Assembly (NCBI RefSeq): GCF_029439455.1 | Contig: NZ_JAQFVG010000307.1 | Span: 1 to 64,000 of the forward strand | Reading direction: 5' to 3' | DNA: 64,000 nucleotides | From: Caballeronia sp. BR00000012568055 | GTDB lineage: Bacteria > Pseudomonadota > Gammaproteobacteria > Burkholderiales > Burkholderiaceae | Shown here: piece after piece, positions 43,484 to 56,328 of the stretch | Layout: the number at the start of each line of letters is the position of its first letter | How positions within the stretch are numbered: the first letter of the stretch is position 1 | The notes under the pieces: model-generated | Told to the model about the DNA's origin: nothing | The model's database searches: none | The model's input: only the letters and a program-made list of their open reading frames with translations | Translations under genes and position numbers: made by a program

Positions 43484-44851
43484 ATGACCTCGCTCGAACG
43501 CCGCGGCATGGCGGCAATTCTCGTCGCCGTTTCGCTGGCGACGCTCGATACCGCTATCGCCAATACCGCGTTGCCGGCCATCGCCGCTGATCTGCATACG
43601 ACGCCCGCCGCGTCGGTCTGGATCATCAACGCTTATCAGCTCGTGATGGTCGCCACGCTATTGCCGCTCGCAGCGCTCGGCGGCATTCTCGGCCATCGGC
43701 GCGTGTATCTCGCCGGACTGGCGCTGTTTATCGTCGCATCGGCGGCGTGCACGTTTTCGTGGTCATTGCCGACGCTGGTCGCCGCGCGCTTGCTGCAAGG
43801 GCTCGGCGCGAGCGCGATCATGAGCGTCAACGCCGCGCTCATCAGCGCGATATTTCCGCCGCATCGGCTTGGGCGTGGGTTGGGGTTGAATGCGCTCGTG
43901 GTCGGGATCGCGTTTGCGGTCGGGCCGACCGTCGCATCGGTCGTGTTGTCGCTCGGGAAGTGGCCGTGGCTGTTTGCGATCAATATTCCATTCGGCGTGT
44001 TCGCGCTGTCCGTCGCGTGGCCGTCGATACCGCAAACCAAGCGCAGCACGCATGGCTTCGATCGCATCGCGGCGGCGCTCAACGTCGTGATGTTCGCATC
44101 GCTGATCTTTGCGCTCGGCGAGGCGTCGCAGCGCGGACCGGCGCATATCGTGCTGCCGACGATCGGCGTTTCGATCATCGCCGGATTGCTGATGCTGCGA
44201 CGCGAACGCGGCCATCCCGCGCCGATGCTGCCCGTCGATCTGTTCCGCCGCCCGATGTTCGCCTTATCGACGATGACCGCCGTTTGCTCGTTCGCCGCAC
44301 AAGGTCTCGCGTTCGTGTCGCTGCCGTTTTTCTTCGAAAGCGTGCTCGGCCGCAGCCAGGTCGAAACCGGCTTTCTAATGACGCCGTGGTCCGCGCTCGT
44401 CGCATTGATGGCGCCGATCGCGGGGCGTTTGTCGGATCGATATGCGCCGGGTTTGCTCGGCGGCGTGGGATTGGCGGTGCTGTGCGCGGGCATGGTGTCG
44501 CTCGCGTTGTTGCCGGCGAATCCGCACGTGCTGAACATCTGCATCCGCATGGCGATTTGCGGCGCGGGCTTCGGCTTCTTTCAATCGCCGAATCTGAAGG
44601 CGTTCATGTCGAGCGCGCCGCGTGAACGCAGTGGCGGCGCAAGCGGCGTGATCGCGACGGCGCGGCTGATCGGGCAGGCGTCCGGCGCGGCGTTGGTCGC
44701 ACTGTGCTTCAGCATCGCCGGGAAACATGGGCCGACGCTCGCGCTGGCGCTCGGTGCGGGTTTTGCGGGCGTGGCGAGTATCGCGAGCGGCTTGCGGCTC
44801 GTCACGCGCGATACGAATCGCGCCACGCCGGAGCGCATGGCGCGCGAATAA
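43484..44851 (+). CDS. MFS transporter (DHA2-like drug/solute exporter)
   Basis: The protein has 455 residues with at least 12 hydrophobic helices. Motif C-like GVAFAVGPTV, motif A-like GGILGHRRVYLAGLALF and the start TLDTAIANTALPAIAADL are typical of DHA2 drug:H+ antiporters. Substrate unknown. The ATG at 43484 lacks a ribosome site; a GTG at 43433 preceded by GGA would add 17 residues. It is convergent with dbpA (15-base gap). Confidence 0.9.
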   Translation: MTSLERRGMAAILVAVSLATLDTAIANTALPAIAADLHTTPAASVWIINAYQLVMVATLLPLAALGGILGHRRVYLAGLALFIVASAACTFSWSLPTLVAARLLQGLGASAIMSVNAALISAIFPPHRLGRGLGLNALVVGIAFAVGPTVASVVLSLGKWPWLFAINIPFGVFALSVAWPSIPQTKRSTHGFDRIAAALNVVMFASLIFALGEASQRGPAHIVLPTIGVSIIAGLLMLRRERGHPAPMLPVDLFRRPMFALSTMTAVCSFAAQGLAFVSLPFFFESVLGRSQVETGFLMTPWSALVALMAPIAGRLSDRYAPGLLGGVGLAVLCAGMVSLALLPANPHVLNICIRMAICGAGFGFFQSPNLKAFMSSAPRERSGGASGVIATARLIGQASGAALVALCFSIAGKHGPTLALALGAGFAGVASIASGLRLVTRDTNRATPERMARE

Positions 44852-44866
44852 CGACGCGAATGAGGC

Positions 44867-46252
44867 TCACATACGGCGCACTTTCACCTTGCGCCCTTTG
44901 AGCTTCCCGGCGCTCAGCTTGCGCACGGCGTCATCGGCGACGCTGCGTTCGACGGCCACGTACGTGACCATGTCCATTACGTTGATCTTGCCGATCTGCT
45001 CGCCCTTGAAACCTGCTTCGCCGGTCAGCGCGCCGAGCACATCGCCGGGACGGATTTTGTCTTTGCGGCCGCCGAGGATTTGAAGCGTCGCCATCGGCGG
45101 TTTGAGATGGCCCGGTTCCGCCGATGTCAGTTCATCGAGCGGATGCCATTCGACCTCGTAACCCTGCGCCTGCTCGATACCGCCGACGCGCCCCATCTCG
45201 TCCATGCTCGACAGCGACAGCGCCCAGCCTTCTTCGCCCGCGCGCCCGGTCCGCCCGATGCGATGCACGTGCACTTCCGGATCGGGCGTCACATCGACAT
45301 TGATCACGGCTTCGAGTTGCGCGATGTCCAGTCCGCGCGCCGCCACATCGGTGGCGACCAGCACGGAGCAACTGCGATTCGCGAACTGCACGAGCACCTG
45401 ATCGCGCTCGCGCTGTTCGAGTTCGCCATGCAGCGTGAGCGCTTCGAAACCCTGCGCGCGCAGCACATCGAGCAGATCGCGGCATTGATTCTTGGTGTTG
45501 CAGAACGCAAGCGTGCTGACCGGCCGATAGTGATCGAGCAGCAAGCCGACGGCATGCAGACGTTCGTTGTCATCGACCTGATAGAAACGCTGTTTGATCT
45601 TGGCGCTGCTGTGCTGCTCCTTGAGCTTGATCTCGCGCGGATTGCGCAAGAACTGCTGGCTCAATTTGACGATGCCTTCCGGATACGTCGCCGAGAACAA
45701 CAGCGTCTGCCGGTCCTTGGGACAACGACGCGCGACCGATGCGATATCGTCGAAAAAGCCCATATCGAGCATGCGATCGGCTTCGTCGAGCACGAGCGTG
45801 CGCACGGAATCGAGCGACAGCGTTTCGCGATCGAGGTGATCCATGATGCGGCCCGGCGTGCCAACCGCGATATGCGCGCCGTGCTCGAGACTCGCGATTT
45901 GCGGGCGCATCGGCGTGCCGCCGCAGAGCGTCAGCACTTTCACGTTGTCTTCCGCGCGCGCGAGGCGGCGGATTTCCTGCGTGACCTGATCGGCGAGTTC
46001 GCGCGTCGGGCAGAGCACGAGCGCTTGCACGTCGAATCGGCTCAAATCGAGTTTGGCGAGCAGCGGCAAGGTGAACGCTGCCGTTTTTCCGCTGCCGGTT
46101 TTCGCCTGCGCGATCAGATCGTGGCCGGCGAGCGCGTGCGGCAGGCTCGCGGCCTGGATCGGCGTCATCGACAAATAGCCGAGTTGTTGCAGATTCGCCT
46201 GCATGGCGGGCGGCAGCGGCAGACTGCTGAAGGAGGTGTCGTTCGTGGTCAT
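44867..46252 (-). CDS. dbpA: DEAD-box RNA helicase DbpA
   Basis: The protein has 461 residues. All RNA-helicase motifs are visible: Q motif (LSMTPIQ), AKTGSGKT, PTRELA, VGTPGR, DEAD (VLDEADRML), SAT, and HRIGRTGRAG. The C-terminal 80 residues (PMATLQILGGRKDKIRPGDVLGALTGEAGFKGEQIGKINVMDMVTYVAVERSVADDAVRKL) are the DbpA RNA-binding domain that recognises hairpin 92 of 23S rRNA, so it acts in 50S assembly. The long N-terminal open frame beyond the ATG at 46252 is a shadow. Confidence 0.95.
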   Translation of the reverse strand: MTTNDTSFSSLPLPPAMQANLQQLGYLSMTPIQAASLPHALAGHDLIAQAKTGSGKTAAFTLPLLAKLDLSRFDVQALVLCPTRELADQVTQEIRRLARAEDNVKVLTLCGGTPMRPQIASLEHGAHIAVGTPGRIMDHLDRETLSLDSVRTLVLDEADRMLDMGFFDDIASVARRCPKDRQTLLFSATYPEGIVKLSQQFLRNPREIKLKEQHSSAKIKQRFYQVDDNERLHAVGLLLDHYRPVSTLAFCNTKNQCRDLLDVLRAQGFEALTLHGELEQRERDQVLVQFANRSCSVLVATDVAARGLDIAQLEAVINVDVTPDPEVHVHRIGRTGRAGEEGWALSLSSMDEMGRVGGIEQAQGYEVEWHPLDELTSAEPGHLKPPMATLQILGGRKDKIRPGDVLGALTGEAGFKGEQIGKINVMDMVTYVAVERSVADDAVRKLSAGKLKGRKVKVRRM

Positions 46253-46256
46253 GGCG

Positions 46257-46451
46257 TTATTGCAGGCCGTACGGCTTGATATCGACGACCTGTTCGTAGC
46301 TGACTTCGCCATCGTCCGATTCGTGGCGCTCGACATAATTGCGCGCGCCGCACATCGGACAGCGGAACAGCAGGCCCTGGCCCTCGTTCTTGATAACGAC
46401 GTCCGCGAGCGACCAATCGGCGCCGCAAGACTGGTTTCGGCAAGTAAACAT
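46257..46451 (-). CDS. Small zinc-ribbon protein upstream of dbpA
   Basis: The protein has 64 residues. It has two cysteine pairs, CRNQSC (spacing four) and CPMC, likely forming a zinc ribbon, then a charged tail. It ends four bases before the dbpA start, so translation is probably coupled. No database family is recognised by eye. Possibly an RNA-binding accessory to the helicase; that is inference. Confidence 0.65.
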   Translation of the reverse strand: MFTCRNQSCGADWSLADVVIKNEGQGLLFRCPMCGARNYVERHESDDGEVSYEQVVDIKPYGLQ

Positions 46452-46577
46452 GATGATTTGCGTGAGGATTCAAAGGCGAGAGTGTACGCGGGTCGGCGCG
46501 CGGGGATTGCCAAGTCCGCAAGAAATGCTAAACCGGGTCGTGCTACCTTGCTTTCGTCGTGATTCACCGGAGACGCC

Positions 46578-47435
46578 ATGAGCGACAAACCCTACGAAGC
46601 GCGGCTCGCGCGCGTGATCGCGTATATCCACGATCACCTCGACGACGAGTTGAACCTCAATCGGCTGGCGGAGGTTGCGTGTTTGTCGCCGTATCACTGG
46701 CATCGGATTTATCACGGATTTTTCGGCGAGACGGCGGCGGCGACGGTGCGGCGGCTGCGGCTGCATCGCGCGGCCAATGAGCTGGTGCACGCGGATGGCG
46801 CGATCGAATCGATTGCGGCGCGAGCCGGTTACAGCAGCGTGCAGGCGTTTTCGCGGGCGTTTCAGGCGAGTTATCGGATGCCGCCGGGGCAATTTCGCAG
46901 CGCGGGCGGCGCGGCGGTTTATTCGCCGGAACCTTTACCTTCTGGAGGTGGCGTGATGCATAACATCGATATTCGCAGGCAGGACGGATTCACGGTTGCG
47001 GCCGTGGATCATCGCGGATCTTATATGGGGATTTCGCGGGCTTTCGAATCGCTTTATTCGTGGCTTGCTGTGCGCAATTTGATCGATCCACGTGCACGAA
47101 TGGTCGGCGTTTATTTCGATGATCCGGATGCGGTCGCCGAAGACGATTTGCGGTCGATGGCTTGTGCTGAAGTGTTTTCGCCGAATGATGTGAAGTTCGA
47201 AACGCCGGTTAAGCGATTTGAAATCGCGGGCGGGGAGTTTGCGGTTTTGACGCACGTCGGGCCGTATGCACAGCTTTGTTTTGCTTATCAGTGGCTTTAT
47301 GGGCAGTGGTTGCCTTCGTCCGGTCGCGAGCCGGGTGAGGCGCCGGTTTTTGAGGTTTATTTGAATAACCCGAGGGACACGGCGCCGGCGGAGTTGGTGA
47401 CGGAGATTTGGTTGCCTTTGAAGGCGGCGGGTTAA
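46578..47435 (+). CDS. AraC-family regulator with GyrI-like ligand domain
   Basis: The protein has 285 residues. Here the DNA-binding domain is N-terminal (1-110: VIAYIHDHLDDELNLNRLAEVACLSPYHWHRIYHGFFGETAAATVRRLRLHRAANELV ... SIAARAGYSSVQAFSRAFQASYRMPPGQFR) and a GyrI/SbmC-like small-molecule domain follows (about 125-285, NIDIRRQDGFTVAAVDHRGSYMGI ...). This is the Rob/multidrug-sensor layout. It faces gyrB and is separated from it by a terminator. Inducer unknown. Confidence 0.9.
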   Translation: MSDKPYEARLARVIAYIHDHLDDELNLNRLAEVACLSPYHWHRIYHGFFGETAAATVRRLRLHRAANELVHADGAIESIAARAGYSSVQAFSRAFQASYRMPPGQFRSAGGAAVYSPEPLPSGGGVMHNIDIRRQDGFTVAAVDHRGSYMGISRAFESLYSWLAVRNLIDPRARMVGVYFDDPDAVAEDDLRSMACAEVFSPNDVKFETPVKRFEIAGGEFAVLTHVGPYAQLCFAYQWLYGQWLPSSGREPGEAPVFEVYLNNPRDTAPAELVTEIWLPLKAAG

Positions 47436-47460
47436 ATCGGGCGTCGCTTTTCAAATGAAA

Positions 47461-47490
47461 AAGCCCGTGATGTTTCAGCATCACGGGCTT
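47461..47490 (-). terminator. Terminator after gyrB
   Basis: Perfect 12-base arms AAGCCCGTGATG / CATCACGGGCTT with a six-base loop; on the minus strand it ends in TTTTTC, 31 bases past the gyrB stop. It also lies at the end of the convergent AraC gene. Confidence 0.88.
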
Positions 47491-47520
47491 CGATAAGGCT
47501 TGAGTCGAATCGCTCAACCC

Positions 47521-50073
<2,553 letters not shown>

Positions 50074-50128
50074 TTAAAAACGCCAAAGGGGCTAGCCGCC
50101 CCTTGGAGTGTTCTCGATACTGAATGCG

Positions 50129-51232
50129 TCAGATGCGCATTGGCATCACCACGTACTTGAATTCCTCGTTCTCGGGAATAGTGATGAGCGCGCTGGAATT
50201 GGCATCGCCGAGGCTGACTTTGAGCGTGTCCACCTTCAGGTTCGCGAGCACGTCGAGCAGATACGTCACGTTAAAGCCGATATCCACGGAGTCGCCCTGA
50301 TACGCGATTTCGAGTTCTTCCTGCGCCTCTTCCTGATCCGCGTTCGTGGACATGATCTTGAGCTGGCCCGGTTCGACCAGGCATCGCACGCCCTTGAATT
50401 TGTCGGACGTCAGAATGGCCGCGCGCTGAAGCGAGCGCTGCAATTCTTCGCGGCCGATGTCGAACGTGTTCTTGTGCGACTTCGGAATCACGCGCTGGAA
50501 GTCCGGGAACTTGCCCTCGACCAGCTTCGACACGAGTTCGACCTGACCGAACGTGAACTTCACCTGCGTCGCCGCGATGTCGATCTTCAGCGAGTCGTCG
50601 ATATCTTCGAGCAGGCGTTGAAGTTCCAAAATGGTCTTGCGCGGGATGATCACTTCCTGACGCGCGAACGAACCTTCGATTTTCATCGACGAGAACGCGA
50701 GACGGTGGCCGTCTGTGGCGACTGCCATCAACTGATCGCCGTCCACCACCAGCAGCATGCCGTTCAGGTAGTAGCGAATGTCCTGCTGCGCCATCGCGAA
50801 ATAGACCATGCCGAGCAACTGGCGGAAGGTCTTCTGGGGAACCGAGAGGCTCGCGCCGAAGTCAGTAGCCTGATTGACGGTAGGAAATTCGTCGGCGGCG
50901 AGCGTTTGCAGCGCGAAGCGGCTTTTGCCGGAACGCACCGTGAGACGCTTGTCCGACAGATCCAGCGCGACGTCGCCCGGTGGCATGGCGCGCAGGATGT
51001 CCAGCAGCTTGCGCGCGGCGACCGTGGTGGCGACCTGGTCGCTGCCCACGCCGAAGTCGGCGCGCGTGGTGATCTGGAGTTCGAGATCCGTCGAGAGGAA
51101 CGACACGTCGGCACCGTTCTTGGTGATGAGCAAATTGGCGAGGATCGGCAACGTATGGCGGCGTTCTACGATACCGCTCACGGTTTGCAGCGGCCTTAGA
51201 AGATTATCTCGTTCGGTCTTGACCAGTTGCAT
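50129..51232 (-). CDS. dnaN: DNA polymerase III beta subunit (sliding clamp)
   Basis: The protein has 367 residues, standard size. It begins MQLVKTERDNLLRPLQTVSGIVERRHTLPILANLL and ends with the hydrophobic cleft region VVMPMRI, with SKLVEGKFPDFQRVIP and ATDGHRLAF in between. It dimerises into the processivity ring and is the hub for polymerases and Hda. It is the second gene of dnaA-dnaN-gyrB, with a 253-base gap to dnaA. Spacing to gyrB is 124 bases. Confidence 0.98.
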   Translation of the reverse strand: MQLVKTERDNLLRPLQTVSGIVERRHTLPILANLLITKNGADVSFLSTDLELQITTRADFGVGSDQVATTVAARKLLDILRAMPPGDVALDLSDKRLTVRSGKSRFALQTLAADEFPTVNQATDFGASLSVPQKTFRQLLGMVYFAMAQQDIRYYLNGMLLVVDGDQLMAVATDGHRLAFSSMKIEGSFARQEVIIPRKTILELQRLLEDIDDSLKIDIAATQVKFTFGQVELVSKLVEGKFPDFQRVIPKSHKNTFDIGREELQRSLQRAAILTSDKFKGVRCLVEPGQLKIMSTNADQEEAQEELEIAYQGDSVDIGFNVTYLLDVLANLKVDTLKVSLGDANSSALITIPENEEFKYVVMPMRI

Positions 51233-51485
51233 AGAGTTCCTTCGTTGATGTGACGGCCTGTCCGCCGGTTCGCCACCGCTCTTTCATCGAACCGTATTGC
51301 CGGACAACCTCGTAGCACGCGTTGCCGGCCCCCCGCCGGTCACTCGCGAAAGCTTGGCGCCAGCCGCCCAGGCCGTGGGCGGCCAAAACCTATATTGTGC
51401 CTCAAAACGCCACGGGTTCCGAAAAAATGGGGGCGTTTTTGCCGATTAACAGGCCCGCGCGCGCAATAATCGACTCGATTTGGCG

Positions 51486-53069
51486 TCAGCCCTTCAGCGT
51501 CTGTTCGAGAACGTGCAGCTCGTGGTTGAGTTGCGCGTCGGTGCCGCGCTCCGCGGCGATCTTGCGCACCGCGTGAAGCACCGTGGTGTGATCGCGTCCG
51601 CCGAACAGTTCGCCGATTTCGGGCAGGCTCTTTTGCGTCAGTTCCTTGGCCAGATACATCGCGATCTGGCGCGGGCGCGCAATGTTAGCCGGCCTCTTTT
51701 TCGAATACATGTCGGCGACCTTGATGTTGTAGAAGTCGGCGACAGTCTTCTGAATATTCTCGACGGAGATCTGGCGGTTCTGCACCGTCAGCAGATCCTT
51801 CAGCGCTTCCTTGGTCAGTTCGATGGTGATATCGCGGCCATGGAACTTCGAATACGCGAGGATCTTGCGCAACGCGCCTTCGAGTTCGCGCACGTTCGAA
51901 CGCAGATGCTTGGCGACGAAGAACGCCACATCCTCCGACAGACTCACGCCCTCCGACGACGCCTTGCGCATCAGAATGGCCACGCGCATTTCCAGTTCGG
52001 GCGGCTCGATCGCCACCGTCAGACCGGAGTCGAAACGCGAGATCAGCCGGTCGTCGATACCGGAGATTTCCTTCGGATACGTATCACTGGTGATGATCAC
52101 CTGCGCCTTGTTCGCGACCAGCGCTTCGAACGCGTAGAAGAACTCTTCCTGCGTGCGCGACTTGCCCGAGAAGAACTGAATATCGTCGATAAGCAGCAGA
52201 TCGAGCGAATGGTAATAGCGCTTGAAGTCGTCGAACGCCTTGCGCTGATACGCCTTCACCACGTCCGACACGTACTGTTCCGCGTGGATATAGCGGATGC
52301 GCGCGCCGGCCTTGTCCATCAACAATTGATTGCCGATGGCGTGGATCAAGTGTGTCTTGCCGAGGCCCACGCCGCCGTACAGAAACAGCGGGTTGTACGA
52401 GATGCCCGGATTGTCGGCGACCTGAATCGCGGCCGCGCGGGCGAGCTGATTCGCCTTACCGGTGACGAAATTGTCGAACGTCAGCACGGGATTCAGCTTC
52501 GAGCGCTCGTAGGCGGAATCGGTTTCGCCGCCCGTCGATGGCGCGTTGCCCGGTCTCCACGTGCGGCGGCCAGCGGCGGCTTCCTGCGCGTCGAGGCTCG
52601 GGAGGTCGAGATCGGCCTGATCGTCCTGCAATGACTGAGCGGCCTGCTGCGCGGCTTCGGCGGCGAGCGCGTTGATATGCGCGGTGGCGTTCGCATGCGC
52701 GACGACCGTCGGCGGCTGCGGCTGAGCAGCGGCAGGCGTCGGCACACGCGGCGCAGCCGCAGCGGGCGCGCTCGGACGCGGAGCGGCAGCCGGACCGCCG
52801 CCAATCGCGTTGCGCGCGGTCGCCTTCGGGTCGAGCACGAACTGCACGTCGATCGATGCGCCGAAAAACTCGCGCGCCACATCGGCGATACGGCCCGAGA
52901 ACTGGCTCTTCACCCAGTCGAGCTTGAAGCGATTGGGAGCAGCGATGCGCAGGGTGTTCGCGTCGGCATCGAAGTCGACCGGGGTCAGCGGCTTGATCCA
53001 CGTGACGAACTGCTGCGGCGTCAGTTCACGCTCCAGCAGTGCGGAACAGTGTTCCCAGAAATCGTTCAT
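51486..53069 (-). CDS. dnaA: Chromosomal replication initiator DnaA
   Basis: The protein has 527 residues, about 60 more than E. coli DnaA. Domain I (1-85, [28 protein letters not shown]) is followed by an unusually long Ala/Pro-rich domain II (about 88-180). The AAA+ domain has Walker [14 protein letters not shown] and Walker [11 protein letters not shown]; the DNA-binding domain IV ends with [16 protein letters not shown]. The ATG at 53069 matches the family start; 63 upstream codons are a shadow. It is divergent from rpmH across the likely origin. Confidence 0.98.
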   Translation of the reverse strand: MNDFWEHCSALLERELTPQQFVTWIKPLTPVDFDADANTLRIAAPNRFKLDWVKSQFSGRIADVAREFFGASIDVQFVLDPKATARNAIGGGPAAAPRPSAPAAAAPRVPTPAAAQPQPPTVVAHANATAHINALAAEAAQQAAQSLQDDQADLDLPSLDAQEAAAGRRTWRPGNAPSTGGETDSAYERSKLNPVLTFDNFVTGKANQLARAAAIQVADNPGISYNPLFLYGGVGLGKTHLIHAIGNQLLMDKAGARIRYIHAEQYVSDVVKAYQRKAFDDFKRYYHSLDLLLIDDIQFFSGKSRTQEEFFYAFEALVANKAQVIITSDTYPKEISGIDDRLISRFDSGLTVAIEPPELEMRVAILMRKASSEGVSLSEDVAFFVAKHLRSNVRELEGALRKILAYSKFHGRDITIELTKEALKDLLTVQNRQISVENIQKTVADFYNIKVADMYSKKRPANIARPRQIAMYLAKELTQKSLPEIGELFGGRDHTTVLHAVRKIAAERGTDAQLNHELHVLEQTLKG

Positions 53070-53497
53070 CGAATGCGGTCGTTTTGGTTGCTCCGCGCAT
53101 CTGCGGGCCGTGCTTGCCGAACGTTCGTCTATTCGCGGCAAGTCCCGGCACAGCCAAGCAGACCCGCTTCGGAGGCTTACGCCGCAAGGGTTTGCGGGCG
53201 GACGGCGGGCCGAAGCAGGAGGCGGATATTTGGGAGTAAGGCGAGATTCTAACGCCAAAACCGGGGCGCGCGCGAGTTATCCACAGGGCCATATCAGCGC
53301 GATTTTTTGTCGCCGGTGCAGTCTCGAGGCGGCTCGATCGGCCGAACGAACACGCTAAAGTATTGACGGTCAATAGGAAAACGGTTTAAATAGCGGGTTC
53401 CGCGAAAACAGAATTCCTGAGCCTCCGGCCATCGTGCTTGCAGTGACCCCACTGGAGCCTAGCCCGCGCGGTCATTTAACACTCAAGTGAGAGCACC
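53070..53497. other. Putative oriC between dnaA and rpmH
   Basis: The 428-base region between the divergent dnaA and rpmH genes, the usual site of a bacterial chromosome origin. I see one perfect DnaA box, TTATCCACA, at 53277-53285, and an AT-rich patch at 53355-53400. Other consensus boxes were not found by eye, so a complete origin with a box cluster is not proved. It also holds the rpmH promoter. Confidence 0.5.
53363..53391 (+). promoter_or_regulatory. Sigma70-type promoter of rpmH-rnpA
   Basis: TTGACG (53363-53368), a 17-base spacer and TTAAAT (53386-53391; or TAAATA one base later) give a strong promoter about 105 bases before the rpmH ATG. A short inverted repeat ATTGAC-G-GTCAAT covers the -35 box. 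Confidence 0.7.
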
Positions 53498-53632
53498 ATG
53501 AAACGTACTTACCAACCTTCCGTTACCCGCCGCAAGCGCACCCACGGTTTCCGCGTTCGCATGAAGACCGCTGGCGGCCGCAAGGTCATCAACGCTCGTC
53601 GCGCGAAGGGCCGCAAGCGCCTGGCAGTCTGA
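53498..53632 (+). CDS. rpmH: 50S ribosomal protein L34
   Basis: The protein has 44 residues: [20 protein letters not shown] at the start, followed by [21 protein letters not shown] and the end LAV. It matches L34 along its whole length and is Arg/Lys-rich. A GAGAG site precedes the ATG. It starts the rpmH-rnpA-yidD-yidC cluster next to the origin and is divergent from dnaA. Confidence 0.98.
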   Translation: MKRTYQPSVTRRKRTHGFRVRMKTAGGRKVINARRAKGRKRLAV

Positions 53633-53682
53633 GTTTTGCCGATGGCAGCTCGCGGTCGGCATCATGTGTCAGCGGGCCGCTC

Positions 53683-54189
53683 ATGCGCCGCACAGAAGTC
53701 TTGATGAAGGACATCGTTCAGTTGCCGGCGCAGGCCGCGTTCCCCAAGGCCGCAAGGCTGCTGAAAACGGATGAGTTCTCATCCGTTTTTCGTTTGCGCC
53801 CCTGGCGACGCTCGCCGCATTTCGTCCTGTACGGCAAGCCCACGGGAAACGAAGCGCGGCTCGGCCTGGTTATCGGCAAGAAGCAGGCGCCGCGCGCGGT
53901 CACCCGCAATCTGATCAAGCGGCTTGCGCGCGAAGCTTTCCGGCTGCGCCGCGAGCAGTTGAACGGTTTCGATATCCTTGTGCGGCTGCACGCGAAAATC
54001 GACCGTAAAGCCATGCCGAGTGCGAAGTCTCCGGCGCTCGGCACGCTGATCAGCGGCGAACTGGACTATTTGTTCGACCGCGCCGTGCGAGAAGCTGCAC
54101 GCAGAGCGGCCGAAAGCAAAGCCGAAATTGTGGCGGAGCCGCCCAGTGCGCCCGCCGTCGATGTCACACCCGGCCCTTCCGGGCCATGA
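53683..54189 (+). CDS. rnpA: Ribonuclease P protein component
   Basis: The protein has 168 residues from this start, or 161 from the ATG at 53704, longer than the usual 115-140. It binds the RNase P RNA for 5' maturation of tRNAs. Signature: [65 protein letters not shown] (the RNR motif region). The C-terminal 40 residues (Ala/Glu/Pro-rich) are an extra tail. Either start is possible; neither has a strong ribosome site. Confidence 0.95.
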   Translation: MRRTEVLMKDIVQLPAQAAFPKAARLLKTDEFSSVFRLRPWRRSPHFVLYGKPTGNEARLGLVIGKKQAPRAVTRNLIKRLAREAFRLRREQLNGFDILVRLHAKIDRKAMPSAKSPALGTLISGELDYLFDRAVREAARRAAESKAEIVAEPPSAPAVDVTPGPSGP

Positions 54190-54247
54190 AGCGCGGGATG
54201 CGCCTGATTCGTCCTCCACGGCGCGTCAGGCATGCGGCGCGAAGCTT

Positions 54248-54550
54248 ATGCAAACGGCACTTATCGCGTTGTTGCGCTTCTACAAGGTTGCAGTGAGCCC
54301 TCTGCTCGGCGACCGGTGCCGCTTTTATCCCTCCTGTTCCGACTACGCGCGCGAAGCAATCCAGTATCATGGCGCCGCGCGTGGCACGTATCTCGCCGTC
54401 AAGCGAGTGTGCCGCTGCCATCCGCTCTCCGCGGGCGGCGTCGATCTCGTGCCGCCTCCCAACGAACACACCTCGCGCCCGGCTGACGTTTCCGGGCAAG
54501 ACAAGTTTTCAAAACCAAACGGCGCAGAAGCGCTTTCCGATCGACACTGA
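54248..54550 (+). CDS. yidD: Membrane protein insertion efficiency factor YidD
   Basis: The protein has 100 residues. YidD signature: [65 protein letters not shown], an amphipathic helix plus three Cys-containing turns. The last 30 residues ([15 protein letters not shown] ...) are a non-conserved tail. It lies between rnpA and yidC, the conserved order. The ATG at 54248 is chosen. Confidence 0.94.
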   Translation: MQTALIALLRFYKVAVSPLLGDRCRFYPSCSDYAREAIQYHGAARGTYLAVKRVCRCHPLSAGGVDLVPPPNEHTSRPADVSGQDKFSKPNGAEALSDRH

Positions 54551-54558
54551 GACAACGC

Positions 54559-56229
54559 ATGGATATCAAACGCACCGTCCTATGGGTCATCTTCTTCGTG
54601 TCAGTGGTCATGCTGTTCGACAACTGGCAACGCGACCACGGGCGCCCGTCGATGTTCTTCCCGAGCGCGACGCAGCCGGCCAAGACGGCCGCCAACCCGG
54701 CACCCGGAACCGCAGCTTCCGGCGCACAGCCGTCCGAATTGCCGAATGCGCCTGCCGGCGCGGCCGCACCGGGCACGACGACTCCGCCCGCCACGGCGCA
54801 GGCGCAACTCGTCAAATTCACCACCGACGTCTACTCGGGTGAAATCGATACGCGCGGCGGCACGCTCTCGAAGCTCGAACTGATGAAGGAAGGCGACGGC
54901 AAGCAGCCGAACCTCTACATCACGCTGTTCGATCACACCGCGAACCACACGTACCTTGCGCGCACCGGCCTGCTCGGCGGCGATTTCCCGAATCACAACG
55001 ACATCTTCACGCCGATTCCCGGCCAGACGTCGCTGTCGGGCGATGCCAAGACGCTGACGCTCGCGTTCGAATCGCCGGTGAAGGGTGGCGTGAAGGTCAT
55101 CAAGACCTACACGTTCACGCGCGGCAGCTACGTGATCAATGTCGATACGAAGATCGAGAACGTCGGCAGCACGCCGGTCACGCCGAAGCTCTATATGGAA
55201 CTGGTGCGGGACAACACGCCGGTGGAAACGCCGCGCTTCTCGCACACGTTCATCGGGCCGGCTGTCTATACGGAAGCCAAGCACTTCCAGAAGATCGATT
55301 TCTCGGACATCGACAAGAACAAGGCTACGTTCGAACCTTCTGCCGATAACGGCTGGATCGCGATGGTGCAGCATTACTTCGCGTCGGCGTGGATTCCGCA
55401 GGCCGGCGTCAAGCGCGATATCTACGTGCAGAAGATCGATCCGGATCTGTATCGCGTGGGCGTGCAGCAACCAGTGCAGACCATCGCGCCGGGGCAAACC
55501 GTAACGGTCGATGCGCGTCTGTTCGCCGGTCCCGAAGAAGAGCGCATGCTCGAAGGCATCGCGCCGGGTCTGGAACTGGTGAAGGACTACGGCATGGTGA
55601 CGATCATCGCCAAGCCGCTGTTCTGGCTGCTGGAGAAGATTCACAGCTACGTCGGCAACTGGGGCTGGGCGATCGTGCTGCTGACGCTGCTGATCAAGGC
55701 CGTGTTCTTCCCGCTGTCCGCCGCGAGCTACAAGTCGATGGCGCGCATGAAGGAAATCACGCCGCGCATGCAGCAGATTCGCGAACGCTACAAGAGCGAT
55801 CCGCAGAAGATGAACGCGGAGCTGATGGGTCTGTACAAGACCGAGAAGGTGAATCCGTTCGGTGGCTGTCTGCCGGTGGTGATTCAGATTCCGGTGTTCA
55901 TCTCGCTGTATTGGGTGCTGCTGTCGTCGGTGGAAATGCGCGGCGCACCGTGGATCGGCTGGATTCACGATCTGTCGCAGCAAGACCCGTATTTCATCTT
56001 GCCGGTGCTGATGGCCGTGTCGATGTTCCTGCAGACGCGCCTGAACCCGACGCCGCCGGACCCTGTTCAGGCCAAGATGATGATGTTCATGCCGATTGCT
56101 TTCTCGGTCATGTTCTTCTTCTTCCCGGCTGGTCTGGTGCTGTACTACGTGGTGAATAACGTGCTGTCGATCGCGCAGCAGTATTACATTACGCGGATGA
56201 TGGGTAAGAACAGGAAGAAGGCGGCTTGA
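54559..56229 (+). CDS. yidC: Membrane protein insertase YidC
   Basis: The protein has 556 residues. It inserts and folds inner-membrane proteins alone or with SecYEG. N-terminal helix (1-20), an Ala/Pro-rich linker, a large periplasmic domain to about 355, and the five-helix core at the C-terminus ([88 protein letters not shown] ...). It starts eight bases after yidD and is followed by a terminator. Confidence 0.97.
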   Translation: MDIKRTVLWVIFFVSVVMLFDNWQRDHGRPSMFFPSATQPAKTAANPAPGTAASGAQPSELPNAPAGAAAPGTTTPPATAQAQLVKFTTDVYSGEIDTRGGTLSKLELMKEGDGKQPNLYITLFDHTANHTYLARTGLLGGDFPNHNDIFTPIPGQTSLSGDAKTLTLAFESPVKGGVKVIKTYTFTRGSYVINVDTKIENVGSTPVTPKLYMELVRDNTPVETPRFSHTFIGPAVYTEAKHFQKIDFSDIDKNKATFEPSADNGWIAMVQHYFASAWIPQAGVKRDIYVQKIDPDLYRVGVQQPVQTIAPGQTVTVDARLFAGPEEERMLEGIAPGLELVKDYGMVTIIAKPLFWLLEKIHSYVGNWGWAIVLLTLLIKAVFFPLSAASYKSMARMKEITPRMQQIRERYKSDPQKMNAELMGLYKTEKVNPFGGCLPVVIQIPVFISLYWVLLSSVEMRGAPWIGWIHDLSQQDPYFILPVLMAVSMFLQTRLNPTPPDPVQAKMMMFMPIAFSVMFFFFPAGLVLYYVVNNVLSIAQQYYITRMMGKNRKKAA

Positions 56230-56254
56230 GGTTGCTTGCTTCCAATTGAATGTG

Positions 56255-56280
56255 AAAACGCCCGGCTTGCCGGGCGTTTT
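56255..56280 (+). terminator. Terminator after yidC
   Basis: Perfect arms AAAACGCCCGGC / GCCGGGCGTTTT with a very short loop, then a TTTTT run, 25 bases past the yidC stop. Confidence 0.92.
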
Positions 56281-56328
56281 TGTTTTCATGCGTCAAGGAT
56301 CGTTATCAAGTCCGAAAAGTAGCGACAC

